Of a stretch of 44,298 nt of DNA, positions 1 to 7,391 are shown in pieces. Under the pieces are notes generated by a model that saw only the letters and a list, made by a program, of their open reading frames with translations, did no database searches and was not told where the DNA came from. Where the stretch lies: contig NZ_CAXBKN010000011.1 in NCBI RefSeq assembly GCF_963976135.1, forward strand, positions 1 to 44,298. The letters are read 5' to 3'. The number at the start of each line of letters is the position of its first letter. Positions within the stretch are counted from its first letter, which is position 1. Origin of the DNA: Maricaulis sp963976135. Its GTDB lineage: Bacteria > Pseudomonadota > Alphaproteobacteria > Caulobacterales > Maricaulaceae. The position numbers and the translations under genes were made by a program.

Positions 1-269
1 TTCAGGGATCACTCCGCCCCGCGCGGGGCGGGAGAGAACCGGGCGACGCCACAATCGCGATCAAAACCACGTGCCATCCCGGCCGGATGCCCGGACTTGT
101 TCCGGGCCCCTCTTTACTCAGGAGCAGGCCCCGAGCCGGGGCCCACCCGCTGCTCCAGCTGGTCTTGCGGGTAGGTCCCGGATCTGCGCCCCGCTTATGC
201 GGGGCATCCGTCCGGGATGACAAATGTAATTTACTTCATGTGGTTACAAGGAACTGCCACACCGCCACA
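1..269. repeat. Intergenic region with GC-rich palindromic repeats
   Basis: No credible gene is visible here. The stretch holds at least three perfect inverted repeats: an 18-bp uninterrupted palindrome at 14-31, arms CCCGGA/TCCGGG separated by 5 bases at 90-106, and GCCCCGC/GCGGGGC around a TTAT loop at 188-205. The CCCGGA-N5-TCCGGG unit recurs at 8772-8790 and an ATCCCGGCCGG core at 76-86 recurs at 9969-9992, so this looks like a dispersed REP-like family. The hairpins lie downstream of the minus-strand gene ending at 270 and could also stop its transcription. Confidence 0.55.
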
Positions 270-1298
270 TCAACGCAAAGTCCGGCAATATTCCCCGCTC
301 TGAACCGCGCCGCCATTGGTCACCGTCCGCGTCGTGAAATCGTAGCAGCCGGGCGTGTCGGACGGGGTGTAGCGGATATAGTGATCCTGGCCCTGATAGC
401 GGTAATCCATGCTGCGGCTGCCATCGGGGTTTTCGGTGAAGACGAGGTTTTCGACCCCGCCCTGGGGTGGGCGTCCCGGCGCGGCGCCGCGGCCATCGGT
501 GGCGGTAAGCGGGGGGACGCGCGGCAGGCGGTCGAAATCGGTGACGACGCCCATCAGGCATTGCACGATATAGGGCGCGTCCGCGGAGGTGTGGTAGCGA
601 TAGCCGAATTCCGCGTCGGGCTGGCCATTGCAGACATCCAGCGCGCCGTCGGGGATGGGTGAGCCGTCGGGGTTGTTGTCGCCATAGATCGGGAAACCGT
701 CGAAGGCCCAGCCGAGCACGGCGTCATCGCCGGCATTGGCCATCTGCGCGATCATGCAGGTCGGCTTGACGTGGTAGTGATAATCATCGCCGCGCCCGGC
801 ATGGCCGCCGCAGACATCAAGCTGTTGGGTCTGCAGCGTGTCATGATGCGCCTGGTAGTGCGCCAGATCGGCCTGGCTCATCTCGCCGCCACCGGTGTAA
901 TCATAGATCGGCACGCCATTGACGGCGACGCCGAGCGCCGCGTCACGGGTCAGCGGTGTTGTGCCCAAGCTCGGCTCCAGCAGGACCGGGGCGGCATAGA
1001 AGGCCGGAACCGGGACCTGTTCATTGGTGCCGACAATGCCCGTCATCAATTCATGGTCCGGATAGGTGTCGGAGCTGATGATCGCATGGCCGTCGGTGCA
1101 GGTGACGGTGACGCTATCGTGAAACCCGGCCTCGGCGACGGAGCGGGCAATGGCTTCGCAGCGCTGCTGCGGCGAGGCGTCAGCGGCAAGGTCATGGTGA
1201 TCATCATGCGCGAAGGCGACCGGCGCCGTGGCGACGGTCATGATCAGGGCAACAAGCGGCAGGGCGGAAAAGCGGGGCACGAAGCGGGTTCCTTTCAT
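270..1298 (-). CDS. YHYH domain-containing secreted protein
   Basis: The 342-residue product starts with a signal peptide (about residues 1-30, ending in APVAFA) followed by a His-rich HDDHHD stretch. The family-defining YHYH is at residues 173-176 and FDGFPIYG follows at about 199-206. Several cysteines (for example C163 and C181) fit an exported, disulfide-bonded protein. YHYH proteins are widespread secreted or periplasmic proteins of unknown biochemistry; the His clusters suggest metal binding, which is inference. The gene starts 6 bases after the stop of the upstream broken gene (1305-1946), so the two probably share a transcript. Its own ribosome binding site is weak, which suggests translational coupling. 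Confidence 0.8.
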   Translation of the reverse strand: MKGTRFVPRFSALPLVALIMTVATAPVAFAHDDHHDLAADASPQQRCEAIARSVAEAGFHDSVTVTCTDGHAIISSDTYPDHELMTGIVGTNEQVPVPAFYAAPVLLEPSLGTTPLTRDAALGVAVNGVPIYDYTGGGEMSQADLAHYQAHHDTLQTQQLDVCGGHAGRGDDYHYHVKPTCMIAQMANAGDDAVLGWAFDGFPIYGDNNPDGSPIPDGALDVCNGQPDAEFGYRYHTSADAPYIVQCLMGVVTDFDRLPRVPPLTATDGRGAAPGRPPQGGVENLVFTENPDGSRSMDYRYQGQDHYIRYTPSDTPGCYDFTTRTVTNGGAVQSGEYCRTLR

Positions 1299-1304
1299 GG
1301 CGGT

Positions 1305-1946
1305 CTACTCGACGGTCAGGCGGCAGAGCAGCGTATTGCTCTGCTCGAGATCAGGGCCCCAGATCAGGCGCGCTGACGCGTCCCAGTCGATGCGGTCATA
1401 GCCCTCCTTGGGCCTCACCTCCTGTTCGGAATATTCGACCGCCTGCGGCCAGTCGCTGGCGTCGAAATCCGCCAGGTCCCAGCCCTGCAGTTCATCCATC
1501 GCCTCGAAGGCGCAGGCGCCCTCGCCTGCCACCGGATTGGCCTCGCTCTCGCAGGACTTGTCCAGCGGCGCGGTATGGATCACCAGGCATTGCCAGTCGG
1601 CATTGCTGACGGCGACCGGCTCGCCCGCCGCATCACGGATCTGCACGATCACGCCGCCATCACCCATCTGCTGCCGGCCGGTACCGATATATTCCAGACC
1701 GCTGTCATTCTGGCGGAAATCCATCGCCACCAGCGCGATCACAAAGGGCCGCTCGGCCAGGAAGCGAAAGCTCTCGGCATTGAAGGAGCGCTCGGTGGTG
1801 ATCGGCACGCTGTCGACGGCGACCGGAACACCATCAATGCGCATCTCGAACCAGTTATCGGCCCAGACATCCGCGGAATAGGTCTCGGCGAGAAGCGGCG
1901 ACGTGAAAGCCAGCTACAGGGCCGAGGCGGCGAGAAGACGTTTCAT
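1305..1946 (-). pseudogene. Conserved secreted partner of the YHYH protein, with in-frame amber codon in the signal peptide
   Basis: An ATG at 1946 with a good AAGGA site 7 bases upstream begins a textbook signal peptide (MKRLLAASAL). Codon 11 is TAG (plus-strand 1914-1916). The same frame then continues LAFTSPLLAETYSADVW and stays open to 1305. Without the stop the product would be 213 residues. The downstream part holds blocks such as DNWFEM, SVPITTERSFN, GLEYIGTGRQQMGDGG and LIWGPDL, which I recall from conserved hypothetical proteins found next to YHYH proteins. The ATG at 1844 could make 179 residues, but without an export signal. The interpretations are a recent nonsense mutation, a sequencing error, or amber readthrough. 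Confidence 0.75.
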
Positions 1947-2118
1947 GGCGGGATCCTTGAGGGCTGTTTGTAAGTTAAACGCACCGGGTGGGGAAAACCG
2001 TCGATTGGGATGGGGGCGTTGGCGCAGCGGCGAATCGGTCCGGTTGTCGTTTTGCCAACGGATTATCGGGCCCGGCGAGGGGCCGGCCGCCGCCCTGACA
2101 GCCAGGCCGTCACCAGCC

Positions 2119-2397
2119 TCAGGCTTCCGCGCCCACCCGCCGCCGGTTGCCCCTCACCTCCATGCCCTTCGACAAGACCCTTCCGCTGGCATCGACGATC
2201 AGTCGCAGGGCGCGGGTCTGGTAGTGGAAGGTGAGTTGGAAACGGCCCTCATCCTCGCCAATGCCGGTGGCGCAACGGCTGGTGATCTCGCCGGCGCGCA
2301 TCCTGGCCTGGACGCCGGCCTGGTCGAGCGCGAAGGCGGCGGCAATGAGATTGGCGTCGACGGTGAATTCGCCGGCATTGACGGTCACATGGCTCAT
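2119..2397 (-). CDS. DUF6522-like small conserved protein
   Basis: This 92-residue acidic-to-neutral protein has no signal peptide or membrane segment. Its layout (N-terminal VTVNAGEFTVDANLIAAAF, central CATGIGEDEGRFQLTFHY, C-terminal LRLIVDASGRVLSKGMEV) matches what I recall of the DUF6522 family; this is recognition by pattern, not a search. Members are often met near nitric-oxide or denitrification genes. The gene starts 21 bases beyond the stop of nrdJ on the same strand, so it probably forms the tail of the nrdJ transcript. Its function is unknown. Confidence 0.65.
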   Translation of the reverse strand: MSHVTVNAGEFTVDANLIAAAFALDQAGVQARMRAGEITSRCATGIGEDEGRFQLTFHYQTRALRLIVDASGRVLSKGMEVRGNRRRVGAEA

Positions 2398-2418
2398 GGC
2401 CCCTACTCCTGTCGCGGC

Positions 2419-4722
2419 TCAGCTACATTTCGAATAGCCGCAACTGGTGCAGGTGTTGCAGCCTTCCATCTTCACGATGGAGGGTTGATGGCATTTCGGG
2501 CAGAGCAGGCCCCGGTCCGGCATGCTGATTTCCTCGACCTCCGCCTTGCCGGCGGCAGCGCGTGCGCTGTCGGGCACGATCTTCAACGCCGGCGCACTTG
2601 CGCCATCCAGTGAGTCGAGATGGCGCTCAATGACGCCGCCGATAATGGCCAGCAGGCTGGGCTCGTAGCGGCCACCGACAAAGGCACCGCCCTGCGGGTC
2701 GAACACCGCGCCCAATTCCTCGGCAACGAAGCGGACATCGCCGCCGCGCCGGAAGACGGCAGAGATCATCCGCGTCAGAGCCAGGGTCCAGGCGTAATGG
2801 TCCATATTCTTCGAATTGATGAAGATCTCGAACGGTTTGCGCGAGCGCACAATCTCGCCATCGGCGCCGGCACTGTCCTCGATGATGTCATTGATGGTGA
2901 CATAGATGGCGTGCTCGCTGTGCGGCCAGCGGATCTTGTAGGTCTGGCCCGGCAATTCCTCGGGCCGGTTGATGAAGCCGGCCGGCTTGCCCGCATCGGT
3001 TGGCGCGGGGGCAGCGGCCGGGGCCGCCGTCTTGGACAGGACCGAGCCGGTCACCTCATTGGGCCGGTAGGTCGTGCAGCCCTTGCAGCCGAGATCATAG
3101 GCGAGCCGGTAGACATCCTTGAAGGCTTCGAAATCGATATCCTGCGGCAGGTTGATCGTCTTGGAGATCGAGCTGTCGACCCATTTCTGCGCCGCCGCCT
3201 GCATCACGACATGCTCGCGCGGGCTCAGCCCGTCGGCCTCGACGAAATAGTCCGGCAGCGCAGTGTCCTCACCGAACACGCTGCGGAAGGTCAGATAGGC
3301 AAAATCCTGGATTTCCTCTTCGACATGCGAGCCATCGGTCTGCAAAACCTTGCGGTTGAAGACATAGCCAAATACCGGCTCGACGCCGCCACTGGTATTA
3401 TTGGCGTAAAGCGAGATGGTTCCGGTCGGGGCGATCGAGGTGAGATGGCTGTTGCGGATGCCGTGCTCGGCGATCAGGGCCTGAACATCGGCATCGAGCG
3501 ACTGGACCATCGGCGCCTTGAGATAGTGCTCGGCCTCATAGAGCGGGAATGGGCCCTTCTCGGCGGCCAGCAAGGCGCTGGTGCGATAGGCTTCATTGGC
3601 GATGGCGCCGAGCCAGGCATCGACGGCATCGACGGCTTGCTGCGAGCCATAACGGATACCGCACATGATCAGCGCGTCGCCCAGCCCGGTCACACCGAGG
3701 CCGAGCCGGCGCTTGTTGAAGGCTTCCTCGCGTTGCTGCTCGAGCGGGAAATTGCTGGAATCGACGACATTGTCCATCATCCGCACCGCGGTCGCGACGC
3801 AGGACTTCAGGGCCTCGAGGTCGAGATGCGCCGCGTCGGTAAAGGCATCCGCGACGAAACGGCTGAGATTGACCGAGCCGAGCAGGCAGGCGCCATAGGG
3901 CGGCAAGGGTTGTTCGCCGCACGGATTGGTCGCGGCAATCGTCTCGAGCCAGGACAGGTTATTGGTCTGGTTGATCCGGTCGATGAAGATCACGCCCGGC
4001 TCGGCATAATCATAGGTCGCGCGCATGATCGCATCCCACAGATCGCAGGCGCGAATGGTGTTGTAGACCGTGCCGTCGAAATGCAGCGGCCAGTCGGCGT
4101 CGGCGTCGACCGCTTCGATCAGCGCATCACTGACCAGGACGGAGAGATTGAAATTGCGCAGCCGCGCCTGGTCGCGCTTGGCTTCCACGAAGGCCAGCAC
4201 ATCGGGGTGATGATCGCGCATCACGCCCATCATCGCGCCGCGGCGTGAGCCGGCGCTCATGATGGTCCGGCACATCGCGTCCCACACATCCATGAAGCTC
4301 AACGGCCCGCTGGCATCGGCATCGACACCGGCGACGCGGCTGCCCTTGGGGCGGATGGTCGAGAAGTCATAGCCGATCCCGCCGCCCTGCTGCATCGTCA
4401 GCGCGGCTTCCTTGAGCATGTCGAATATGCCGCCGAGGCTGTCGGGGATGGTGCCCATCACGAAACAGTTGAACAGGGTCACATTGCGGCCGGTGCCGGC
4501 GCCCGAAACGATGCGGCCGGCGGGCAGGAAACGGAAATCCTCCAGCGCCTTGCGGAATTCGCGCTTCCAGTGGGCCGCCTTCTTGCCCTCACAGCGTGAC
4601 AGAGCATGGGCGATCCGGTCCCAGGTGTCCGCGATCGTCTCGTCGACAACGCCGCTCTCACCGCTCTTGAAGCGGTATTTCATGTCCCAGATATCGGTCG
4701 AAATTTTCTGCAGGGCGATCAT
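2419..4722 (-). CDS. nrdJ: Adenosylcobalamin-dependent (class II) ribonucleoside-diphosphate reductase
   Basis: The enzyme makes deoxyribonucleotides using a coenzyme-B12-generated thiyl radical, so it works with or without oxygen. The 767-residue product carries the radical-site motif NPCGEQ at 266-271 (C268, with N266 and E270). C86 (in NCF) and C279 (in GACLLGS) are the likely redox pair. A C-terminal cysteine-rich tail with CPKC (741-744) and C755, C758, C761 and C766 serves re-reduction and zinc binding. Length and layout fit the compact TIGR02504-type class II reductase rather than the roughly 1200-residue form known from many alphaproteobacteria. The start at 4722 has only a weak GAGAA ribosome site. 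No B12-box-containing riboswitch is evident upstream. Confidence 0.93.
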   Translation of the reverse strand: MIALQKISTDIWDMKYRFKSGESGVVDETIADTWDRIAHALSRCEGKKAAHWKREFRKALEDFRFLPAGRIVSGAGTGRNVTLFNCFVMGTIPDSLGGIFDMLKEAALTMQQGGGIGYDFSTIRPKGSRVAGVDADASGPLSFMDVWDAMCRTIMSAGSRRGAMMGVMRDHHPDVLAFVEAKRDQARLRNFNLSVLVSDALIEAVDADADWPLHFDGTVYNTIRACDLWDAIMRATYDYAEPGVIFIDRINQTNNLSWLETIAATNPCGEQPLPPYGACLLGSVNLSRFVADAFTDAAHLDLEALKSCVATAVRMMDNVVDSSNFPLEQQREEAFNKRRLGLGVTGLGDALIMCGIRYGSQQAVDAVDAWLGAIANEAYRTSALLAAEKGPFPLYEAEHYLKAPMVQSLDADVQALIAEHGIRNSHLTSIAPTGTISLYANNTSGGVEPVFGYVFNRKVLQTDGSHVEEEIQDFAYLTFRSVFGEDTALPDYFVEADGLSPREHVVMQAAAQKWVDSSISKTINLPQDIDFEAFKDVYRLAYDLGCKGCTTYRPNEVTGSVLSKTAAPAAAPAPTDAGKPAGFINRPEELPGQTYKIRWPHSEHAIYVTINDIIEDSAGADGEIVRSRKPFEIFINSKNMDHYAWTLALTRMISAVFRRGGDVRFVAEELGAVFDPQGGAFVGGRYEPSLLAIIGGVIERHLDSLDGASAPALKIVPDSARAAAGKAEVEEISMPDRGLLCPKCHQPSIVKMEGCNTCTSCGYSKCS

Positions 4723-4897
4723 GGCGTTCTCGGTCAGATGTTGGATGTCAAAACTTCATGCGCCCGCAGATCCGGGCGCCGGACAGGGCTGTGAGACGAT
4801 TCGTCGGGTGAAGAGTGAACGCGCCGGCCGGCGATTCCACCAGCGCCCATCATGCCGCACCCCGTGCACCGGCCGCCGGCCGGTCACGCTCGCCCGC
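4723..4897. other. Intergenic, upstream of nrdJ
   Basis: This 175-base stretch separates nrdJ from the 76-residue gene; both are on the minus strand. It was read for a cobalamin riboswitch and for NrdR-type boxes, and neither pattern was found. It is GC-rich with several short GGCCGGCC-type palindromes around 4826-4836 and 4868-4881. No open frame in it looks like a real gene. Confidence 0.5.
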
Positions 4898-5128
4898 TCA
4901 CGGCCTGGCCCAATGTCCATTGGCGGCAGAAATGGTCGCAAAATGGGTGGCGACGACGGCACTCACGGCAATCAGGGAATCGGCATTCTCGGCATAATCC
5001 GGCCGCAGACGGTCACGGGTCGCCGCGTCGGCCTGGGTTTTCTTGACGGTCATCCGGGCCAGTTTGAGCGCCAGCTCATAGCCCTCACTCGGGGTCGCGG
5101 TCTGCAGGGTGGGAAGCCAGTTATCCAT
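4898..5128 (-). CDS. Small hypothetical protein downstream of NsrR-like regulator (76 aa)
   Basis: An ATG at 5128 preceded by AGGAG at 9 bases gives a 76-residue soluble protein that I cannot assign to a family. It has a Trp near each end (W4, W73), a basic stretch near MTVKKTQADAATRDRLRPDY, and an Ala/Val/Ser-rich C-terminal half; no cysteine is present. It begins 16 bases after the stop of the Rrf2 gene on the same strand, so it is probably co-transcribed with it and may belong to the same NO or redox response. A longer frame running up to 5419 overlaps the Rrf2 gene in another frame and is rejected as the start. Confidence 0.6.
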   Translation of the reverse strand: MDNWLPTLQTATPSEGYELALKLARMTVKKTQADAATRDRLRPDYAENADSLIAVSAVVATHFATISAANGHWARP

Positions 5129-5144
5129 CGGGGGAATCTCCTGT

Positions 5145-5576
5145 TCAAAGGGCGGGGATTGATGCGTGCGCCAGCGGCGGCAAGGCCACTTCGGCGAGCG
5201 TGGAGCGGTCCAGCTCGGCCAGAAACGCCGTCTCGGCGCTGCCCAGGCGGGCCTTGAGACGGCATTGCGGGCTGATCGAACAGCTACCGCCATCGGCCGC
5301 GAAGCAATTGACCAGCGCCTGGTCGCTCTCCAGCACGCGGACAATATCGCCCAGGCTGATCTTGTCGGCGGCCCGGCCGAGCCTGGCGCCGCCACCGCCG
5401 CCGCGCCGGGTGACAACAATCCCGGCCTGCGCCAGGGCGGCCATGATCTTGGTCAGGTGATGGCGCGAGAGGTCAAACTCGCCGGCAAGCTCGGCCGTGG
5501 AGAAGGCGCGGTCCGGCTCCGACGCCATGCGCATCAGCGCCCGCAGGCCAAAATCGGTAAAGGAGGTCAGGCGCAT
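5145..5576 (-). CDS. nsrR: Rrf2-family transcriptional regulator, NsrR-like
   Basis: The 143-residue protein begins MRLTSFTDFGLRALMRMAS, the canonical Rrf2 N terminus. For that reason the ATG at 5576 is preferred over the GTG five codons upstream at 5591. A winged helix-turn-helix spans about residues 25-60 (STAELAGEFDLSRHHLTKIM). The three iron-sulfur ligands are C91, C99 and C105 (C-X7-C-X5-C), the spacing of nitric-oxide-sensing NsrR proteins. NsrR represses NO-detoxification genes and releases DNA when NO nitrosylates its cluster. The divergent globin and hemerythrin genes are the obvious targets, with a palindrome between them. RirA- or IscR-type function is less likely given the neighbours. 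Confidence 0.82.
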   Translation of the reverse strand: MRLTSFTDFGLRALMRMASEPDRAFSTAELAGEFDLSRHHLTKIMAALAQAGIVVTRRGGGGGARLGRAADKISLGDIVRVLESDQALVNCFAADGGSCSISPQCRLKARLGSAETAFLAELDRSTLAEVALPPLAHASIPAL

Positions 5577-5592
5577 CGGGTTACGACTCACA

Positions 5593-5613
5593 ATTGGTAT
5601 TTACAATACCTAT
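5593..5613. promoter_or_regulatory. Palindromic operator between nsrR-like gene and globin
   Basis: The arms GGTATT (5596-5601) and AATACC (5605-5610) are perfect inverted repeats around TAC. The symmetry extends to AT/AT at the outer edges with one mismatch on each side. The site lies 17 bases upstream of the regulator ATG and 16 bases upstream of the globin ATG, so one bound repressor could block both directions. Known NsrR boxes are AT-rich palindromes containing GNATTT-type half sites, and the fit here is partial. It is the only clear palindrome in the divergent region. Confidence 0.65.
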
Positions 5614-5628
5614 TAGCAAGGTCTATCG

Positions 5629-6138
5629 ATGATGCAAGTCCTCGATACGGAATCCGCCGCCATGCCCGCCCCTGTCTCGCCGCCCGTTTCCAGCGCCCGT
5701 CCGCAAATGACGGCCGATCTGATGGCCCGGACGGGTCTCGATGAGGCGATGCTGGAACGCCTCGTTCACGGCTTCTATGACCGCGTGCGCGCCGACGCGC
5801 TGCTGGGCCCGGTCTTTGCCGAACGTATTGATGACTGGGGCCCGCATCTCGAACGCATGGTGGAATTCTGGTCATCGGTCGCGCTGATGACCGGCCGCTA
5901 TCATGGTGCCCCCATGCCCAAGCATCTGCCCTTGCCCGTGGCGGCGGAACATTTCGTGCGCTGGCTTGAGCTTTTCCGCCTCACCGCAGGCGAGGTCTGC
6001 CCGCCGGCCGGGGCCGACTGGGTGATCGAGCGGGCCGAACGCATCGCCACATCCATCCACATGAATATCGAAACGGCGCGGGACCGCGATGGCCGAGCCG
6101 CGCCGCCAACCCCGTCTGAACCGGAGAGACTGTCATGA
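5629..6138 (+). CDS. Group III truncated hemoglobin
   Basis: The 169-residue product carries a disordered N-terminal extension (about 1-28, Pro/Ser/Ala rich) and then a class III truncated globin. Visible landmarks are FY at B9-B10 (49-50), DALLGPVF (56-63), DDWGPHLERMVEFW (68-81), and YHGAPMPKHLPLP, whose H99 is the likely proximal heme ligand, followed by HFVRWLELF (108-116). Such globins bind heme and are linked to NO or oxygen chemistry. The start at 5629 has AAGG 7 bases upstream; an immediately adjacent second ATG is equally possible. The stop overlaps the next start (ATGA), showing coupling to the hemerythrin. Confidence 0.88.
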   Translation: MMQVLDTESAAMPAPVSPPVSSARPQMTADLMARTGLDEAMLERLVHGFYDRVRADALLGPVFAERIDDWGPHLERMVEFWSSVALMTGRYHGAPMPKHLPLPVAAEHFVRWLELFRLTAGEVCPPAGADWVIERAERIATSIHMNIETARDRDGRAAPPTPSEPERLS

Positions 6139-6614
6139 CCGAAGACCTGCCCCCCGACGACCCCGCCGCCCTGACCAGCTTCATCGAAGCGCGCTACCAT
6201 GCCAGGCACCGCGAAGACCTGCCTGATCTGACCGCCATGGCGCTTCGGGTCGAGCGCGTCCATGCCGATGCACCCAAGGCCCCGCTGGGACTGGCGGCCA
6301 TATTGCAGACCATGATTGGCGAGCTGGAGGTCCATATGAAGAAGGAGGAGTTGATTCTCTTCCCGGCCATACGCCGCGGCGGCGCCAGCGGGCTTGAAAA
6401 CCCGATCGCCGTCATGCGCGCCGACCACAAGGACCATGAGGCAATGATCGCGCAAATTCGCGCCCTGACCGATAATCTGACCCTGCCCGAAGGCGCCTGC
6501 CGCACCTGGACCGGGCTGTATGAAGGCCTGGCGCGTTTTCTCGATGATTTCGACGCCCATCTTCAGCTTGAAAACGAGGTCTTGTTTCCGCAATTCGAAC
6601 CGGCGACGGCCTGA
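6135..6614 (+). CDS. Hemerythrin-domain protein (YtfE/RIC C-terminal-like)
   Basis: This 159-residue all-helical protein matches the diiron hemerythrin-like domain of iron-sulfur repair proteins YtfE/ScdA. Probable ligands are H22 (in YHARHREDLPDL), H67 and E71 (in EVHMKKEELILFPA), H98 or H101 (RADHKDHE), and H142 and E146 (HLQLENEVLFPQFE). The N-terminal DUF542 domain with paired cysteines found in full-length YtfE is absent. The gene overlaps the globin by 4 bases, so both are made together, presumably under the NsrR-like regulator. A role in repairing NO-damaged clusters or in NO handling is inferred from family and context. Confidence 0.87.
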   Translation: MTEDLPPDDPAALTSFIEARYHARHREDLPDLTAMALRVERVHADAPKAPLGLAAILQTMIGELEVHMKKEELILFPAIRRGGASGLENPIAVMRADHKDHEAMIAQIRALTDNLTLPEGACRTWTGLYEGLARFLDDFDAHLQLENEVLFPQFEPATA

Positions 6615-6849
6615 CACTGCGATGGGCATGGCCGCCGCGGGGCCATTTGCCGTGTCGATCGCGCATTGCGCCGCATCGCAAATTGTAATGGTGATTTTGC
6701 GGACGCAAATCGGGATCGGGCCAGGATTGCGCTTTGCCAGCCGGCCCGTCCAAACCGCCTCGTGCGGCTGCAGCGCCTGATTCTCGACGGCGCCCTCGCG
6801 CTCATCGCGGTCAACCGGTTTGCCTATGGCCTGCTGTGAACGCTGAGGA
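6615..6849. other. Non-coding stretch between hemerythrin and cyclo-ligase remnant
   Basis: No convincing gene was found in any frame. The missing N-terminal half of the 5-formyltetrahydrofolate cyclo-ligase was looked for here in all three forward frames and no recognisable segment was seen. Short open frames exist but lack ribosome sites or family features. The region probably represents decayed DNA left by the deletion that truncated the downstream fragment. Confidence 0.45.
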
Positions 6850-7215
6850 TTGTCCGCGCGCTGCCGGATCAATATCGGCGCGGTCGCGATCACGCCGCTT
6901 GTATTTCGCGAATGGACGCCGGAAACCGTGATGGAGCGGGGTTTCTGGAATATTCCCGTCCCGGCATCCGGCCATGCCCTGCTGCCCGACCTGATCCTGT
7001 CGCCACTGGTCGGCTGGGATAGCGGCGGTTACCGCCTGGGCTATGGCGGTGGCTATTTCGACCGCACACTGGCGGCCCTGACACCGCGCCCGCCAGCGAT
7101 CGGCATCGGCCTCGACGCCGCCCAGATCGCGACCATTTTTGCCCAGCCCAATGATATCGCCATGCAGGCCATCGTGACCGAGAGCGGGATCGCACCGCTG
7201 CAGTCCAGCGCCTGA
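6850..7215 (+). pseudogene. 5-formyltetrahydrofolate cyclo-ligase, C-terminal fragment
   Basis: The frame from about 6880 encodes TPLVFREWTPETVMERGFW and NIPVPASG, then SPLVGWDSGGYRLGYGGGYF and DRTLAALTPRP, ending IVTESGI. This is the C-terminal half of the folate enzyme that converts 5-formyl-THF to 5,10-methenyl-THF. The glycine-rich GYRLGYGGGYFDRTL block is diagnostic. Complete proteins are about 190-230 residues, and only about 110 are present. A TGA at 6844-6846 closes the frame upstream; only a TTG start is available and the N-terminal substrate and ATP-binding part is missing. It is best read as a degenerate copy. Confidence 0.75.
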
Positions 7216-7347
7216 CGGGCTGGGCAGGTGACGAGCCATCATCAATCCGGACGCCAAGCCGGGCATACTTTGCCACTGCGCCTCGAACCCGCGGCGCGCT
7301 ACCATTGGGCGCCGGGTTTCACCGGTCCACTTTTCAGTAGCGCGCGA

Positions 7348-7364
7348 AGTGAACAGCGTTCACT
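7348..7364. promoter_or_regulatory. Perfect palindromic operator, site 1 of 3 (TetR-type)
   Basis: AGTGAACAGCGTTCACT has perfect 7-bp arms around AGC and lies 27 bases upstream of the PF10118 gene ATG. The same TGAAC-N3-GTTCA core occurs at 17145-17157 and 39715-39727. Its length and symmetry are typical of TetR-family operators. No TetR gene is present in the window. Confidence 0.6.
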
Positions 7365-7391
7365 ATGGCGCTTCACTTTCAGGATGCCCCG

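Noticed and set aside
2..223. 73-codon open frame at the left edge
   Set aside because: It consists of the palindromic repeat region read as protein; there is no ribosome site or family resemblance.
2620..4248. 542-codon open frame on the plus strand
   Set aside because: It lies entirely antisense to nrdJ, whose motifs are unmistakable; the frame shows no family features and is an effect of high GC.
4723..4897. Possible cobalamin riboswitch ahead of nrdJ
   Set aside because: No B12 box or matching conserved core could be seen; only generic GC-rich palindromes are present.
5577..5591. GTG start of the NsrR-like gene at 5591
   Set aside because: The canonical Rrf2 N terminus begins at the ATG at 5576, and the GTG nearly abuts the operator.
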